This document shows positions 8,700 to 17,764 of a stretch of 64,000 nucleotides of DNA, piece by piece. Position numbers and translations under genes: made by a program. Under the pieces are notes generated by a model. The model was not told the origin of the DNA. It was given only the letters and a program-made list of their open reading frames with translations, and searched no databases. Within the stretch, counting starts at the first letter, position 1; the number at the start of each line of letters is the position of its first letter. Origin of the DNA: Streptomyces sp. TLI_053 (GTDB lineage Bacteria > Actinomycetota > Actinomycetes > Streptomycetales > Streptomycetaceae); assembly GCF_900105395.1 (NCBI RefSeq), contig NZ_LT629775.1, forward strand, positions 2,002,501 to 2,066,500, given 5' to 3'.

Positions 8700-9419
8700 G
8701 TGTCCGCGTTCTCCAACGGCGACATCTTCGTCGGCGAAACCCTCGGCACCGCCGCCCTGATACTTCTCGGCGGTGGCGTCTGTGCCGCCGTGACGCTCAA
8801 GAAGTCGAAGGCCCTGAACGCCGGCTGGCTGGCGATCACCTTCGGCTGGGGCTTCGCGGTGATGATCGCCGCCTACATGTCGGCTCCGAAGTCCGGCGCC
8901 CACCTGAACCCGGCCGTCACCCTGGCCCTCGCCGTCGACAGCGGCGACTGGAGCAAGGTTCCGGTCTACCTCGGCTCCCAGCTGCTCGGCGCGATGATCG
9001 GCGCCGTCTTCGTGTGGCTCACCTACCTCGGCCAGTTCCAGGCCAACCAGGAGCCCACCCTCGGCATCTTCTCGACCGGCCCCGAGATCCGGAACCCGGT
9101 CCAGAACCTGCTCACCGAGATCATCGGCACCTTCGTGCTCTGCCTGGCCATCCTCACCCAGGGCCTGACCAAGGGCCTCGGCCTCTCCGGCACCGGCATC
9201 CTGATCGTCGCCTTCACCGTGGTCGGCATCGGCCTCTCGCTCGGCGGCCCGACCGGCTACGCCATCAACCCGGTCCGCGACCTGGGTCCGCGCATCGTCC
9301 ACTCGCTGCTGCCGATCCCCAACAAGGGCGGCTCCGACTGGTCCTACGCCTGGATCCCGGTGGCCGGTCCGATCATCGGTGGTCTGCTGGCCGGCGGCCT
9401 GTACCACGCCGCGTTCTGA
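8700..9419 (+). CDS. glpF: Glycerol uptake facilitator (aquaglyceroporin)
   Basis: Membrane channel of the MIP family that lets glycerol diffuse into the cell. 239 residues with about six hydrophobic segments. The first half-helix motif is NPA at 70-72 (HLNPAVTL). The second is NPV at 190-192 ([10 protein letters not shown]) rather than the usual NPA. The Asp after Arg, typical of glycerol facilitators, is present. The GTG at 8700 is preferred because AAGGGAG ends 5 bases upstream; an in-frame ATG at 8682 lacks a site. It is the first gene of glpF-glpK-glpD, 90 bases before glpK. Confidence 0.93.
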   Translation: MSAFSNGDIFVGETLGTAALILLGGGVCAAVTLKKSKALNAGWLAITFGWGFAVMIAAYMSAPKSGAHLNPAVTLALAVDSGDWSKVPVYLGSQLLGAMIGAVFVWLTYLGQFQANQEPTLGIFSTGPEIRNPVQNLLTEIIGTFVLCLAILTQGLTKGLGLSGTGILIVAFTVVGIGLSLGGPTGYAINPVRDLGPRIVHSLLPIPNKGGSDWSYAWIPVAGPIIGGLLAGGLYHAAF

Positions 9420-9509
9420 TCCCCCCGGGTTTCCACCCCACCCGAGCACGGGGACTGACCTGAGAGTCAGGCCCACCTCCCCCGCCAACCTCTTGAGCCG
9501 AGGACCCTC

Positions 9510-11030
9510 ATGACCTCCACTGGCAACTACATCGCCGCGATCGACCAGGGCACCACCTCCAGCCGCTGCATCATCTTCGGCGCCGACGGCCGGATCGTCT
9601 CCGTCGACCAGCAGGAGCACCGGCAGATCTTCCCCCAGCCCGGCTACGTCGAGCACGACGCCGCCGAGATCTGGACCCGGGTCCAGTCGGTCGTCCGCGG
9701 CGCGCTGGAGAAGGCCGGTCTGACCAAGGACGACATCCGCGCGATCGGCATCACCAACCAGCGCGAGACCACCGTCCTGTGGGACAAGAACACCGGCGAG
9801 CCGGTGCACAACGCCCTGGTGTGGCAGGACACCCGCACCGAGGCGCTCTGCCGCGAGCTGGGCCGCAACGTCGGCCAGGACCGCTTCCGCCGCGAGACCG
9901 GCCTCCCGCTGGCCAGCTACTTCGCCGGCCCGAAGATCCGCTGGCTGCTGGACAACGTCGAGGGCCTGCGCGAGCGCGCCGAGGCCGGCGACATCCTCTT
10001 CGGCACCATGGACACCTGGGTCATCTGGAACCTCACCGGTGGTGTCGACGGCGGCAAGCACGTGACCGACGTGACCAACGCCAGCCGGACCATGCTGATG
10101 AACCTCAAGAGCCTGGCCTGGGACGAGGAGATCGCCGAGTCGATGGGCGTGCCGATGGCCGTCCTGCCGGAGATCCGCTCCTCCGCCGAGGTGTACGGCG
10201 AGGCCGTCGGCGACCTGGCGGGCGTCCCGGTCGCCGCCGCGCTCGGCGACCAGCAGGCCGCGCTGTTCGGCCAGACCTGCTTCAACGAGGGCGAGGCCAA
10301 GTCCACCTACGGCACCGGCACCTTCCTGCTGCTGAACACCGGCGAGAAGATCGTCAACTCGTACCACGGCCTGCTGACCACGGTCGGCTACCGGATCGGC
10401 GACCAGGCCCCGGTGTACGCCCTGGAAGGCTCGATCGCCGTCACCGGCTCGCTGGTCCAGTGGCTGCGCGACCAGCTCGGCATCATCTCCACCGCCGCCG
10501 AGATCGAGACCCTCGCCAACACGGTCGAGGACAACGGCGGCGCCTACTTCGTCCCGGCCTTCTCCGGTCTGTTCGCCCCGTACTGGCGCTCCGACGCCCG
10601 CGGTGTGATCGCCGGCCTGACCCGGTACGTCACCAAGGGCCACCTGGCCCGGGCCGTCCTGGAGGCCACCGCCTGGCAGACCCGCGAGGTCGTCGACGCC
10701 ATGCAGAAGGACTCCGGGGTCGAGCTCACCGCCCTCAAGGTCGACGGCGGCATGACCAGCAACAACCTGCTCATGCAGAACATCGCCGATGTCCTGGACG
10801 CCCCGGTCGAGCGCCCGTACGTGGCCGAGACCACCGCCCTCGGCGCCGCCTACGCGGCGGGCCTGGCGGTCGGCTTCTGGAACGACCTCGGCACCCTGCG
10901 GGCCAACTGGCACCGCGCCGCCGAGTGGACGCCCCGCATGGACGAGGCCACCCGGGAGCGCGAGTACAAGAAGTGGCTCAAGGCCGTCGAGCGCACCATG
11001 GGCTGGGTGGAGGAGGAAGAGAACAACTGA
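9510..11030 (+). CDS. glpK: Glycerol kinase
   Basis: Phosphorylates glycerol to glycerol 3-phosphate with ATP, trapping it in the cytoplasm. 506 residues, as expected. FGGY-family motifs are the N-terminal [26 protein letters not shown], and the C-terminal [14 protein letters not shown] and [14 protein letters not shown]. The ATG has GAGGA 5 bases upstream. It lies between glpF and glpD and is controlled with them, probably by GylR. Whether EIIA-Glc inhibits it, as in enteric bacteria, cannot be judged here. Confidence 0.97.
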   Translation: MTSTGNYIAAIDQGTTSSRCIIFGADGRIVSVDQQEHRQIFPQPGYVEHDAAEIWTRVQSVVRGALEKAGLTKDDIRAIGITNQRETTVLWDKNTGEPVHNALVWQDTRTEALCRELGRNVGQDRFRRETGLPLASYFAGPKIRWLLDNVEGLRERAEAGDILFGTMDTWVIWNLTGGVDGGKHVTDVTNASRTMLMNLKSLAWDEEIAESMGVPMAVLPEIRSSAEVYGEAVGDLAGVPVAAALGDQQAALFGQTCFNEGEAKSTYGTGTFLLLNTGEKIVNSYHGLLTTVGYRIGDQAPVYALEGSIAVTGSLVQWLRDQLGIISTAAEIETLANTVEDNGGAYFVPAFSGLFAPYWRSDARGVIAGLTRYVTKGHLARAVLEATAWQTREVVDAMQKDSGVELTALKVDGGMTSNNLLMQNIADVLDAPVERPYVAETTALGAAYAAGLAVGFWNDLGTLRANWHRAAEWTPRMDEATREREYKKWLKAVERTMGWVEEEENN

Positions 11031-11181
11031 TCGCGAAGCCGGTCGGGGCCCCGTGCCCCGGCCGGCCCGCTCCCGTTTCACCGGCCCGTCGCACCGGGCC
11101 GACCCGGTCTCTCCGCACAGAGGCCGTACGCACACCGAGAGGAGTAACGGCGCCGCCCGACCCGCGCGCCGTACACACACC

Positions 11182-12777
11182 ATGGCAACCATCCCGACCC
11201 TGGGCGCCGAGCGCACCGCCGGCCGCACCGCCTCCCGCGCCGAGACCCGCGAGCTGCTCGGCAAGGCCACCTACGACCTGCTGGTGATCGGGGGCGGCAT
11301 CCTCGGCACCGCCGTCGCCTGGACCGCGTCCCAGGCCGGTCTGAAGGTCGCCATGGTCGACGCCGGCGACTTCGCCGGTGCCACTTCCAGTGCCTCCTCC
11401 AAGCTCGTCCACGGCGGTCTGCGCTACCTGCAGACCGGTGCAGTCAAGCTGGTCGCGGAGAACCACAAGGAGCGCCGGGTGCTCTCCACCGACGTGGCCC
11501 CGCACCTGGTCAACCCGCTGACCTTCTTCGTCCCGGTCTACAAGGGCGGCCCGCACAGCGCGCCCAAGCTCGGCGCCGGCGTCTTCCTCTACTCGGCGCT
11601 CTCCGCCTTCCGTGACGGCATGGGCCGGGTCTCGACCGCCGCGCACGCCGCCCAGCAGGTGCCCGCGCTGCGCACCGAGGGCCTGCGCTCGGTGGCCGTC
11701 TACGGCGACCACCAGATGAACGACTCGCGCGTCGCCGTGATGACCGTGCGCGCCGCGGTCGAGGCCGGCGCCGTCGTGCTCAACCACGCCGAGGTCACCG
11801 GCCTGCGCTTCACCGGCGGCCGGGTCACCGGTGCCGAGCTCAAGGACCGCCTGGACGGCACCGAGTTCGGCGTCGACGCCCGCCTGGTGCTGAACGCCAC
11901 CGGCCCGTGGGTGGACCACCTGCGCCGGATGGAGGACGCCGGCGCCGCGCCGTCGATCCGGCTGTCCAAGGGGGCCCACGTGGTGGTCAAGCGCCGCTCG
12001 CCGTGGCGCGCCGCGCTGACCATCCCGATCGACAAGTACCGTGTCTCCTTCGCCATCCCGTGGGAGGACCACGTCCTGCTCGGCACCACCGACGAGGAGT
12101 TCACCGGCGACCCGAAGGACGTCCGGGCCACCGAGGCGGACGTCGACCAGATCCTCGGCGAGGCCGCGCACGCGATCCGTGACGAGCACATCGACCGCGA
12201 CCTGATCACCTACAGCTTCGCCGGCCTGCGGGTGCTGCCCGGCGGCCCGGGCGACACCGCCGCCGCCAAGCGCGAGACGGTCGTCACCGAGGGCAAGGGC
12301 GGCATGCTGTCGGTCGCCGGCGGCAAGTGGACCACCTACCGCCACATCGGCCGCACCGTGCTGGAGAAGCTGGCCCACGTGCCCGGCACCTCCCTCGGCG
12401 AGGACATGTCGCCGATCGCCCCGACCGTCCCGCTGCCGGGTGTCGGCGCGCCGAACGCCGTCGCGCACCGCCTGCTGATCGACCGGGACCCGGGCTCGCG
12501 GATGGAGCCGCTGGTCGCCAAGCACCTGGCCAGCCACTACGGCACGCTGTCCTTCGACATCGCCCGGATGATCGACGAGAACCCGGAGCTGGGCCGGCCG
12601 ATCCACGAGGACGGCCCGGACGTCTGGGCGCAGGTCGCCTACGCGGCCGCCAACGAGTGGGCGTACACCGCCGACGACGTGCTGCGCCGCCGCACCACGA
12701 TGACCGTCCGCGGTCTGGACACCCCGGAGATCCGGGCCGAGGTCGAGGCGTTCCTGGCGAAGCGCGCGGCCAAGTAG
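11182..12777 (+). CDS. glpD: Aerobic glycerol-3-phosphate dehydrogenase
   Basis: FAD-dependent, membrane-associated oxidation of glycerol 3-phosphate to dihydroxyacetone phosphate, passing electrons to quinone. 531 residues. The dinucleotide-binding motif is DLLVIGGGILGTAVAW, followed by ATSSASSKLVHGGLRYLQ, the classic GlpD signature; the C-terminal domain matches DAO_C. The ATG at 11182 gives the expected length but has no ribosome site close by; the nearest AGGAG is about 38 bases upstream, so translation may rely on coupling or a weak site. It is last in the glycerol operon, with a terminator after it. Confidence 0.95.
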   Translation: MATIPTLGAERTAGRTASRAETRELLGKATYDLLVIGGGILGTAVAWTASQAGLKVAMVDAGDFAGATSSASSKLVHGGLRYLQTGAVKLVAENHKERRVLSTDVAPHLVNPLTFFVPVYKGGPHSAPKLGAGVFLYSALSAFRDGMGRVSTAAHAAQQVPALRTEGLRSVAVYGDHQMNDSRVAVMTVRAAVEAGAVVLNHAEVTGLRFTGGRVTGAELKDRLDGTEFGVDARLVLNATGPWVDHLRRMEDAGAAPSIRLSKGAHVVVKRRSPWRAALTIPIDKYRVSFAIPWEDHVLLGTTDEEFTGDPKDVRATEADVDQILGEAAHAIRDEHIDRDLITYSFAGLRVLPGGPGDTAAAKRETVVTEGKGGMLSVAGGKWTTYRHIGRTVLEKLAHVPGTSLGEDMSPIAPTVPLPGVGAPNAVAHRLLIDRDPGSRMEPLVAKHLASHYGTLSFDIARMIDENPELGRPIHEDGPDVWAQVAYAAANEWAYTADDVLRRRTTMTVRGLDTPEIRAEVEAFLAKRAAK

Positions 12778-12836
12778 GCAACAGGGCAGGGAGCGACCGG
12801 CACGGCCGAGCGAGACCCGCACGGCCGCCGGAGAGT

Positions 12837-12878
12837 CGGAGGGCGGGCACCCCGGAGCGGGGGGGTGCCCGCCCTCCG
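12837..12878 (+). terminator. Terminator after glpD
   Basis: Perfect 17-base arms (CGGAGGGCGGGCACCCC and complement) with an 8-base loop, about 60 bases past the glpD stop. Confidence 0.88.
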
Positions 12879-12880
12879 GC

Positions 12881-13118
12881 ATGTGCGCCGCCCTCGGGCA
12901 TGTGTGCCGACCTGCGGCCTGTGCGCCGACCTGCGGCATTGCCCGGCTCCGGGGAGGTTCACCGGTGTTGGTATCGATCGGATCACCATTCCCAGGAAAT
13001 TCCCAGGCATTGGTAGCTTTTGTCCGATCAATATCCCATTTGTCATGATCATCTTGCCATTTGATCTTGCCTATGCTCCCGCCATCACTCTTGCTCAAGA
13101 GTGGGTCAAGGAGCCCCC
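12881..13118. promoter_or_regulatory. AT-rich intergenic region with small tandem repeats before the secreted amidase
   Basis: Three imperfect 19-base direct repeats (ATGTGCGCCG-type, 12881-12937) are followed by a clearly AT-rich stretch (about 12960-13100). That stretch contains two copies of ATTCCCAGG with an 11-base period (12988-12996, 12999-13007). This is probably the amidase promoter and control region; its base composition differs sharply from the rest of the window. Confidence 0.5.
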
Positions 13119-16100
13119 ATGAACACCCCAAGACGGACCCTCACCGGTCCGTTCGCCGTCGCGCTGGCGCTGACGCTGGCCGCCGGTTCGCCGGTGGCCT
13201 TCGCCGCCAAGCCGCAGGCCAAGCCCACCCCCGGCAAGGCCCCCACCGCCGCCGCCCTCGACCCCGGGCTGAGCGTCGGCACCGCCCGCGCCGTCGCGCA
13301 GAAGACCGGCAAGCGGATCGAGGCCGTCTCCGAGCGCGACGAGACCTCCACCACCTGGGCCAACCCGGACGGCACCCTCACCACCGAACTCTCGGCCGGC
13401 CCGGTGCGCTTCCTGCGCGACGGCAAGTGGGCCGACGTCGACCTCACCCTGAAGACGGCCGCCGACGGCTCGGTGGCACCCGCCGCCCACCCCAACGGCC
13501 TCAAGCTGGCCGGCGCGGGCGGCAAGCGCCCCCGCTCGCTCGCCGAGTCCAAGGCCCTCCAGGCGGCGCCGGCCGGCGCGGAGGCAGCCGGCGCCGAGGC
13601 GGCCCGCACCCTCGTCTCGCTCGGCTCCGGCGACGACCAGCTCGGCCTGGAGTGGCGCGGCGGGCTGCCCAAGCCCGAGCTGAACGGCACCCGGGCCACC
13701 TACCGGGACGCCATCGGCGACGGCGCCGGCGACCTCGTCGTCGAGGCCACCCGCACCGGCTTCGAGCAGTTCGTGACGCTCAAGCAGCGCCCGGCCACCG
13801 GCGGCTACAGCTACACCATGCCGCTGCGCGCCAAGGGCACCAGGGCCGAGGCGCAGCCGGACGGCAGCGTGCTGTTCACCGACCGGAAGAACGGCCAGAA
13901 GCGCGCCGTGCTGCCCGCCCCGGTGATGTGGGACGCCACCACCGCGCCCGGCTCGAGCGAGCACCCCCGGCAGGCCCGGGTCGGCCTGGAGGTCGTCCAG
14001 CGCGGCGACACCGTCGACCTGGTCTTCACCCCGGACGCCGCGTTCCTCGCCGACCCGGCCACCGTCTACCCGGTGACCGTCGACCCGGCCACCGCCGGTC
14101 TCGGCAACGCCTTCGACACCCGCGTGCAGAAGGGCGAGACGGTCGACTGGTCGGCCGACACCGAGATCTACTGGGGCAACTCCGGCACCAAGAACGCCGA
14201 CGGCAGCTCCCGCGAGGCCCGCGCCTTCATCAACTGGAACACCGCCGGCATCGCCGACGCGCTGGTCTCCAGCGCGACCCTGTCGCTGTACAACTTCCAC
14301 TCCGGCAACAGCGACTGCCAGCCCTACACCTGGGAGGTCTGGGACACCGGACTGGCGTCCACCGCCTCCCGCTGGACCGCCCAGCCGGCCTGGAAGGCCA
14401 AGAAGGGCAGCTCCACCGAGACCAAGGGCCGCGACGCCTGCGGCGGCGACGGCTGGATCAACGCCAACGTCACCGACCTCGTGCAGACCTGGGCCTCGGC
14501 CAAGAACAGCACCTCCGGCATGGGCCTGCGCGCGCCCGACGAGGTGTCCACCAAGTACTGGAAGGAGGTGAACTCCGCCAACGCCGCGAGCAACGTGCCC
14601 AAGCTGACGGTGAACTACAACTACCGCCCGCGCACCGGCACCAAGCAGCAGGCGGGCCCGCCGTTCCTCCAGGACGGCACCGGCACCTGGCGGGTCGAGA
14701 CCACCACCCCGGTGCTCCGGGACACCTTCGTCGACCCCGACGGCGACAAGGTCACCGGCACGTTCCAGCTGGTCGACGCCATCTCCGGGGCCCAGGTGGG
14801 CGCCGTCAACGTCTCCGGCTACGTGCCCAGCGGCACCCCGTCCGAGGTCACCGTCCCGGCCGGGCTGCTGGAGTACGGGCACACCTACCGCTTCCGCAGC
14901 TCGCCCTACGACGGGCTGCACTACAACCTGAGCTGGTCGCCCTGGGTGACGTTCAGCGTCAGTCCGCTGCCGGACGTGCCGACGGCGCTGCAGACCGGTG
15001 CCCAGGAGACCCTCACCCCGCTGTTCTCGGCCCTGTCCACGAGCCCCAACCAGTCCCGGGTCAGGACCGAGTTCGTCCTGAAGAACGCCGCCGGCACCCC
15101 CCTGCCGACCAGCCTGCCCTCCACCTCCGCCGAGAGCGGCGCCCGCGCCACCGTCCAGGTCCCCGAGGGCGCGCTCACCGACGGCGGCAGCTACCGCTGG
15201 GCCGCCCGGGCCTGCACCCCGGTGGGCTGCTCCGCGTGGACCGCGGACCAGGAGCTGAACGTACGCGTCCAGGCTCCCCCGGCCCCGCCCGTCCCGGTCA
15301 CACTGACCGTGGGCGACACCTCCCTCGCCTCGGCCTCGGTCGCCACCTCGGGCACCGGCTGCGACACCGGCGCCTGCCCGGCCCCCGACGCGTCCGTCCT
15401 TCGGGTCGGCACCTTCGACGGCACCTCCTGGTCCAGCTGGCTCAAGCCCGACCTGACCTCGCTCCCGAGGGGTGCCAGGATCACCTCCGCCAAGCTGGAG
15501 CTGACCCGGTCGGACTGCACGGCCGACTGCCCGGCGGCCACCGCCGACGTCTTCCAGCTCGGCAGCGAGTGGACCCCCGGCCAGGCCGGCGCCCAGCTCG
15601 TGGCGGCTTCCGGCAACGAGAGCTACGCGACCGCCACCGGCCTCGCCGACCTCGACCTGGCGTCGGTGCTCCAGTCCTGGACCGACCGGGGTCTGCCCTA
15701 CGGCATCGCCCTGCGCCCGGCCGCCGGTTCGGCCCCCGCGGCCTACCACTCGGCAGGCGCCGCGGACGGGTCGAAGCGGCCCCGGCTGAAGATCGACTAC
15801 CTCACGCCGACCGCGCCCGCCGCGCCCCAGCAGCTCACCGTCAGCGTCGGTGACGCCGGCCTGGTGGGCGGCTGGAACAGCCCGGTGGACCACGGTGCCA
15901 GCGAGGACCTGTACTACACCGTCAAGGTCGAGGCGCAGGACACGGGCGCCGTCGTCAAGCAGTTCACCACCGCCGAGACCCGCGCGGTGGCGGCCGGCCT
16001 GGACAACACCCGCGGCTACCGGCTCGTGGTGACGACGAACAACTCGTTCGGCGCCAGCCCCGCGACGTACTCCGGCTACACCCAGGGCAAGCCCGCCGCC

Positions 16101-17153
16101 GGCGGCAGCGACCTCTACCGCGGCTTCGTGCAGGAGTACCTGGACGCCCGCAACAAGGTGCGCGTCACCACCGGGGCGACGGTGCCCGACGCCGCGGCGG
16201 TGGCCGCGCACGGCACGGTCTTCGTCGACCTCCTGGCCACCCAGGAGGACGCGGTGGTCGGCAGCCGCGAGGGCCTCGCGAGCCAGGGCCAGACCTACGT
16301 GGCGGCCGCGTCGACGCTGTCCGACGTCGTGGTCGACCAGCAGAACCCCGCCAGGGTCGTGGTCCGGGCGACCGTCAAGGAGGTCACCCAGATCCGCGAG
16401 GCCGGGGTGGACACCCCGACCGAGAACATCACCAACCGCCGCTTCGAGTTCACCGTCACCGGCGGCGCCGCGAAGCTCGTCTCGGAGGTCGACGACAACT
16501 CGGCCGAGCAGAAGCTCGGCTCCTCCGCCGCCGCCGCGGCGCAGGTCGACGTCACGGGACCGGACCAGACGCCGGCCCCCACCTCCGGCGACATCCCGCT
16601 CGGAACGGACGGCTTCCCGGTGCCCGAGCCCGCCGCACCGGCGGGTGTGACCACCGCGAGCTACGCGGGCGTCTACGGCAACGGCACCGCGGACTGGGCC
16701 CGGCGCAACATCGGGGTCCGCCGCGAGTACAACCAGGACTGCACCAACTTCGTCTCCAAGGCCCTGTACCACGGCGGCGGGATGCGGACCCGGCAGGGCA
16801 ACCGCACCCGTGACTACGCCTGGTGGGACCAGGGCTACCTGTTCTGGAAGCCCTTCAAGAGCTACACCTGGTCCGCCGCGCAGAACCTCTACAACCACCT
16901 GACCGGCTACCGGTACACGCAGTCGATCATGAGCGTGCACTCGGCCAAGCCCGGCGACCTGGTGTTCTTCAAGTGGTACTCCGACTGGGGGATCAACCAC
17001 GCCGCCGTCGTGGTGAGCTACGGACGGAAGATGGAACTGCGCCAGCACGGTCTGACCGACCAGACGACCCTCTACGACGCCCTCGCCCGCCAGCGCCGCT
17101 ACGGTACGCCGGTCGAGCGGTTCTGGATCGTCCGGCCGCTGGGCAGCTCCTGA
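13119..17153 (+). CDS. Large secreted multidomain protein with C-terminal Amidase_6 domain
   Basis: 1344 residues. A Sec signal peptide (MNTPRRTLTG start, hydrophobic core, AFA-A cleavage near residue 31) is followed by beta-rich DNRLRE-like modules (about 345-505 and 760-900), a fibronectin-III-like segment (about 900-990) and a region resembling the usual N-terminal partner of these amidases. A cysteine hydrolase domain runs from about 1185 to the end. The likely nucleophile is Cys1208 (NQDCTNFVSKAL), with His1294 in INHAAVV, fitting the putative amidase domain (Amidase_6). AAGGAG lies 5 bases before the ATG. Its stop overlaps the next start (TGATG), so the two are translationally coupled. 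A cell-wall or surface-polymer target is likely but unproven. Confidence 0.85.
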   Translation: MNTPRRTLTGPFAVALALTLAAGSPVAFAAKPQAKPTPGKAPTAAALDPGLSVGTARAVAQKTGKRIEAVSERDETSTTWANPDGTLTTELSAGPVRFLRDGKWADVDLTLKTAADGSVAPAAHPNGLKLAGAGGKRPRSLAESKALQAAPAGAEAAGAEAARTLVSLGSGDDQLGLEWRGGLPKPELNGTRATYRDAIGDGAGDLVVEATRTGFEQFVTLKQRPATGGYSYTMPLRAKGTRAEAQPDGSVLFTDRKNGQKRAVLPAPVMWDATTAPGSSEHPRQARVGLEVVQRGDTVDLVFTPDAAFLADPATVYPVTVDPATAGLGNAFDTRVQKGETVDWSADTEIYWGNSGTKNADGSSREARAFINWNTAGIADALVSSATLSLYNFHSGNSDCQPYTWEVWDTGLASTASRWTAQPAWKAKKGSSTETKGRDACGGDGWINANVTDLVQTWASAKNSTSGMGLRAPDEVSTKYWKEVNSANAASNVPKLTVNYNYRPRTGTKQQAGPPFLQDGTGTWRVETTTPVLRDTFVDPDGDKVTGTFQLVDAISGAQVGAVNVSGYVPSGTPSEVTVPAGLLEYGHTYRFRSSPYDGLHYNLSWSPWVTFSVSPLPDVPTALQTGAQETLTPLFSALSTSPNQSRVRTEFVLKNAAGTPLPTSLPSTSAESGARATVQVPEGALTDGGSYRWAARACTPVGCSAWTADQELNVRVQAPPAPPVPVTLTVGDTSLASASVATSGTGCDTGACPAPDASVLRVGTFDGTSWSSWLKPDLTSLPRGARITSAKLELTRSDCTADCPAATADVFQLGSEWTPGQAGAQLVAASGNESYATATGLADLDLASVLQSWTDRGLPYGIALRPAAGSAPAAYHSAGAADGSKRPRLKIDYLTPTAPAAPQQLTVSVGDAGLVGGWNSPVDHGASEDLYYTVKVEAQDTGAVVKQFTTAETRAVAAGLDNTRGYRLVVTTNNSFGASPATYSGYTQGKPAAGGSDLYRGFVQEYLDARNKVRVTTGATVPDAAAVAAHGTVFVDLLATQEDAVVGSREGLASQGQTYVAAASTLSDVVVDQQNPARVVVRATVKEVTQIREAGVDTPTENITNRRFEFTVTGGAAKLVSEVDDNSAEQKLGSSAAAAAQVDVTGPDQTPAPTSGDIPLGTDGFPVPEPAAPAGVTTASYAGVYGNGTADWARRNIGVRREYNQDCTNFVSKALYHGGGMRTRQGNRTRDYAWWDQGYLFWKPFKSYTWSAAQNLYNHLTGYRYTQSIMSVHSAKPGDLVFFKWYSDWGINHAAVVVSYGRKMELRQHGLTDQTTLYDALARQRRYGTPVERFWIVRPLGSS

Positions 17154-17689
17154 TGGCCCGCCGGTGGAGGACGACGACCGCCGCCGCCCTCGCGGGCGCC
17201 GTCACCGCCTCCGCGATCACCGCCTGGTGCCTCGCCGGCGACGACGGGCTGCGGTACGCCGACGACTACGCGGCCCACGAGCCGCTGAGGGTCGTCGGCT
17301 ACCCCTCCACCGGCAGCCTGCGGCTCACCCAGGAGGTGGTGTGGCGGCTCGCCGACGGCTCGCGGAACGGGCTGGCGGCGCTGGCCACCTCCGACGGGTC
17401 GGCCGCCGAGGCCGACACCACCGCGGCGAACTGGGTCCGGAGTTTCCAGCAGGGAGCGCAGGGCCCGGTCACCGCCGAGTTCCACGGCGAGGGCTCGGTC
17501 CGGCAGTCCGTGGTGCTCTACTTCGAGCGCAGCGGGCAGGTCAAGCAGCTCAAGCTGCGGCTCGACGGCAACGGCGGCGCGGACGGCTGGCGGATCCTGC
17601 TGCGGGAGACCGATCCGCAGGAGGCCGCGGCCCCGCCCACCTGGGCACCGGCGACGCCCGGCGGCACCCTGCCGCCGGGCGTGCGGTGA
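17153..17689 (+). CDS. Small exported protein coupled to the secreted amidase
   Basis: 178 residues, no named family recognised. A basic start (MARRWRTTT) and hydrophobic stretch (AAALAGAVTASAITAW) look like a signal peptide or membrane anchor. The rest is a compact soluble domain with VVLYFERSGQVKQLKLRL and a Pro-rich tail. The ATG shares a base with the amidase stop codon, so the proteins are probably made in a set ratio and may act together outside the cell as enzyme and partner, inhibitor or chaperone. The operon ends at a strong terminator. Confidence 0.8.
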   Translation: MARRWRTTTAAALAGAVTASAITAWCLAGDDGLRYADDYAAHEPLRVVGYPSTGSLRLTQEVVWRLADGSRNGLAALATSDGSAAEADTTAANWVRSFQQGAQGPVTAEFHGEGSVRQSVVLYFERSGQVKQLKLRLDGNGGADGWRILLRETDPQEAAAPPTWAPATPGGTLPPGVR

Positions 17690-17706
17690 ACCGCCGGAAC
17701 CGGCCC

Positions 17707-17760
17707 GGAACGTGACAAGGGCGGGTGCTCCCTCGGGAGCACCCGCCCTTGTCACGTTCC
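17707..17760. terminator. Very strong bidirectional terminator
   Basis: Perfect 26-base arms (GGAACGTGACAAGGG start) separated by only TC, between the convergent amidase operon and gluconate genes. Confidence 0.93.
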
Positions 17761-17764
17761 GGGG

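Noticed and set aside
13061..15853. 930-codon frame overlapping the secreted amidase gene
   Set aside because: Arg/Pro/Gly-rich, out of frame with the signal peptide and amidase motifs.
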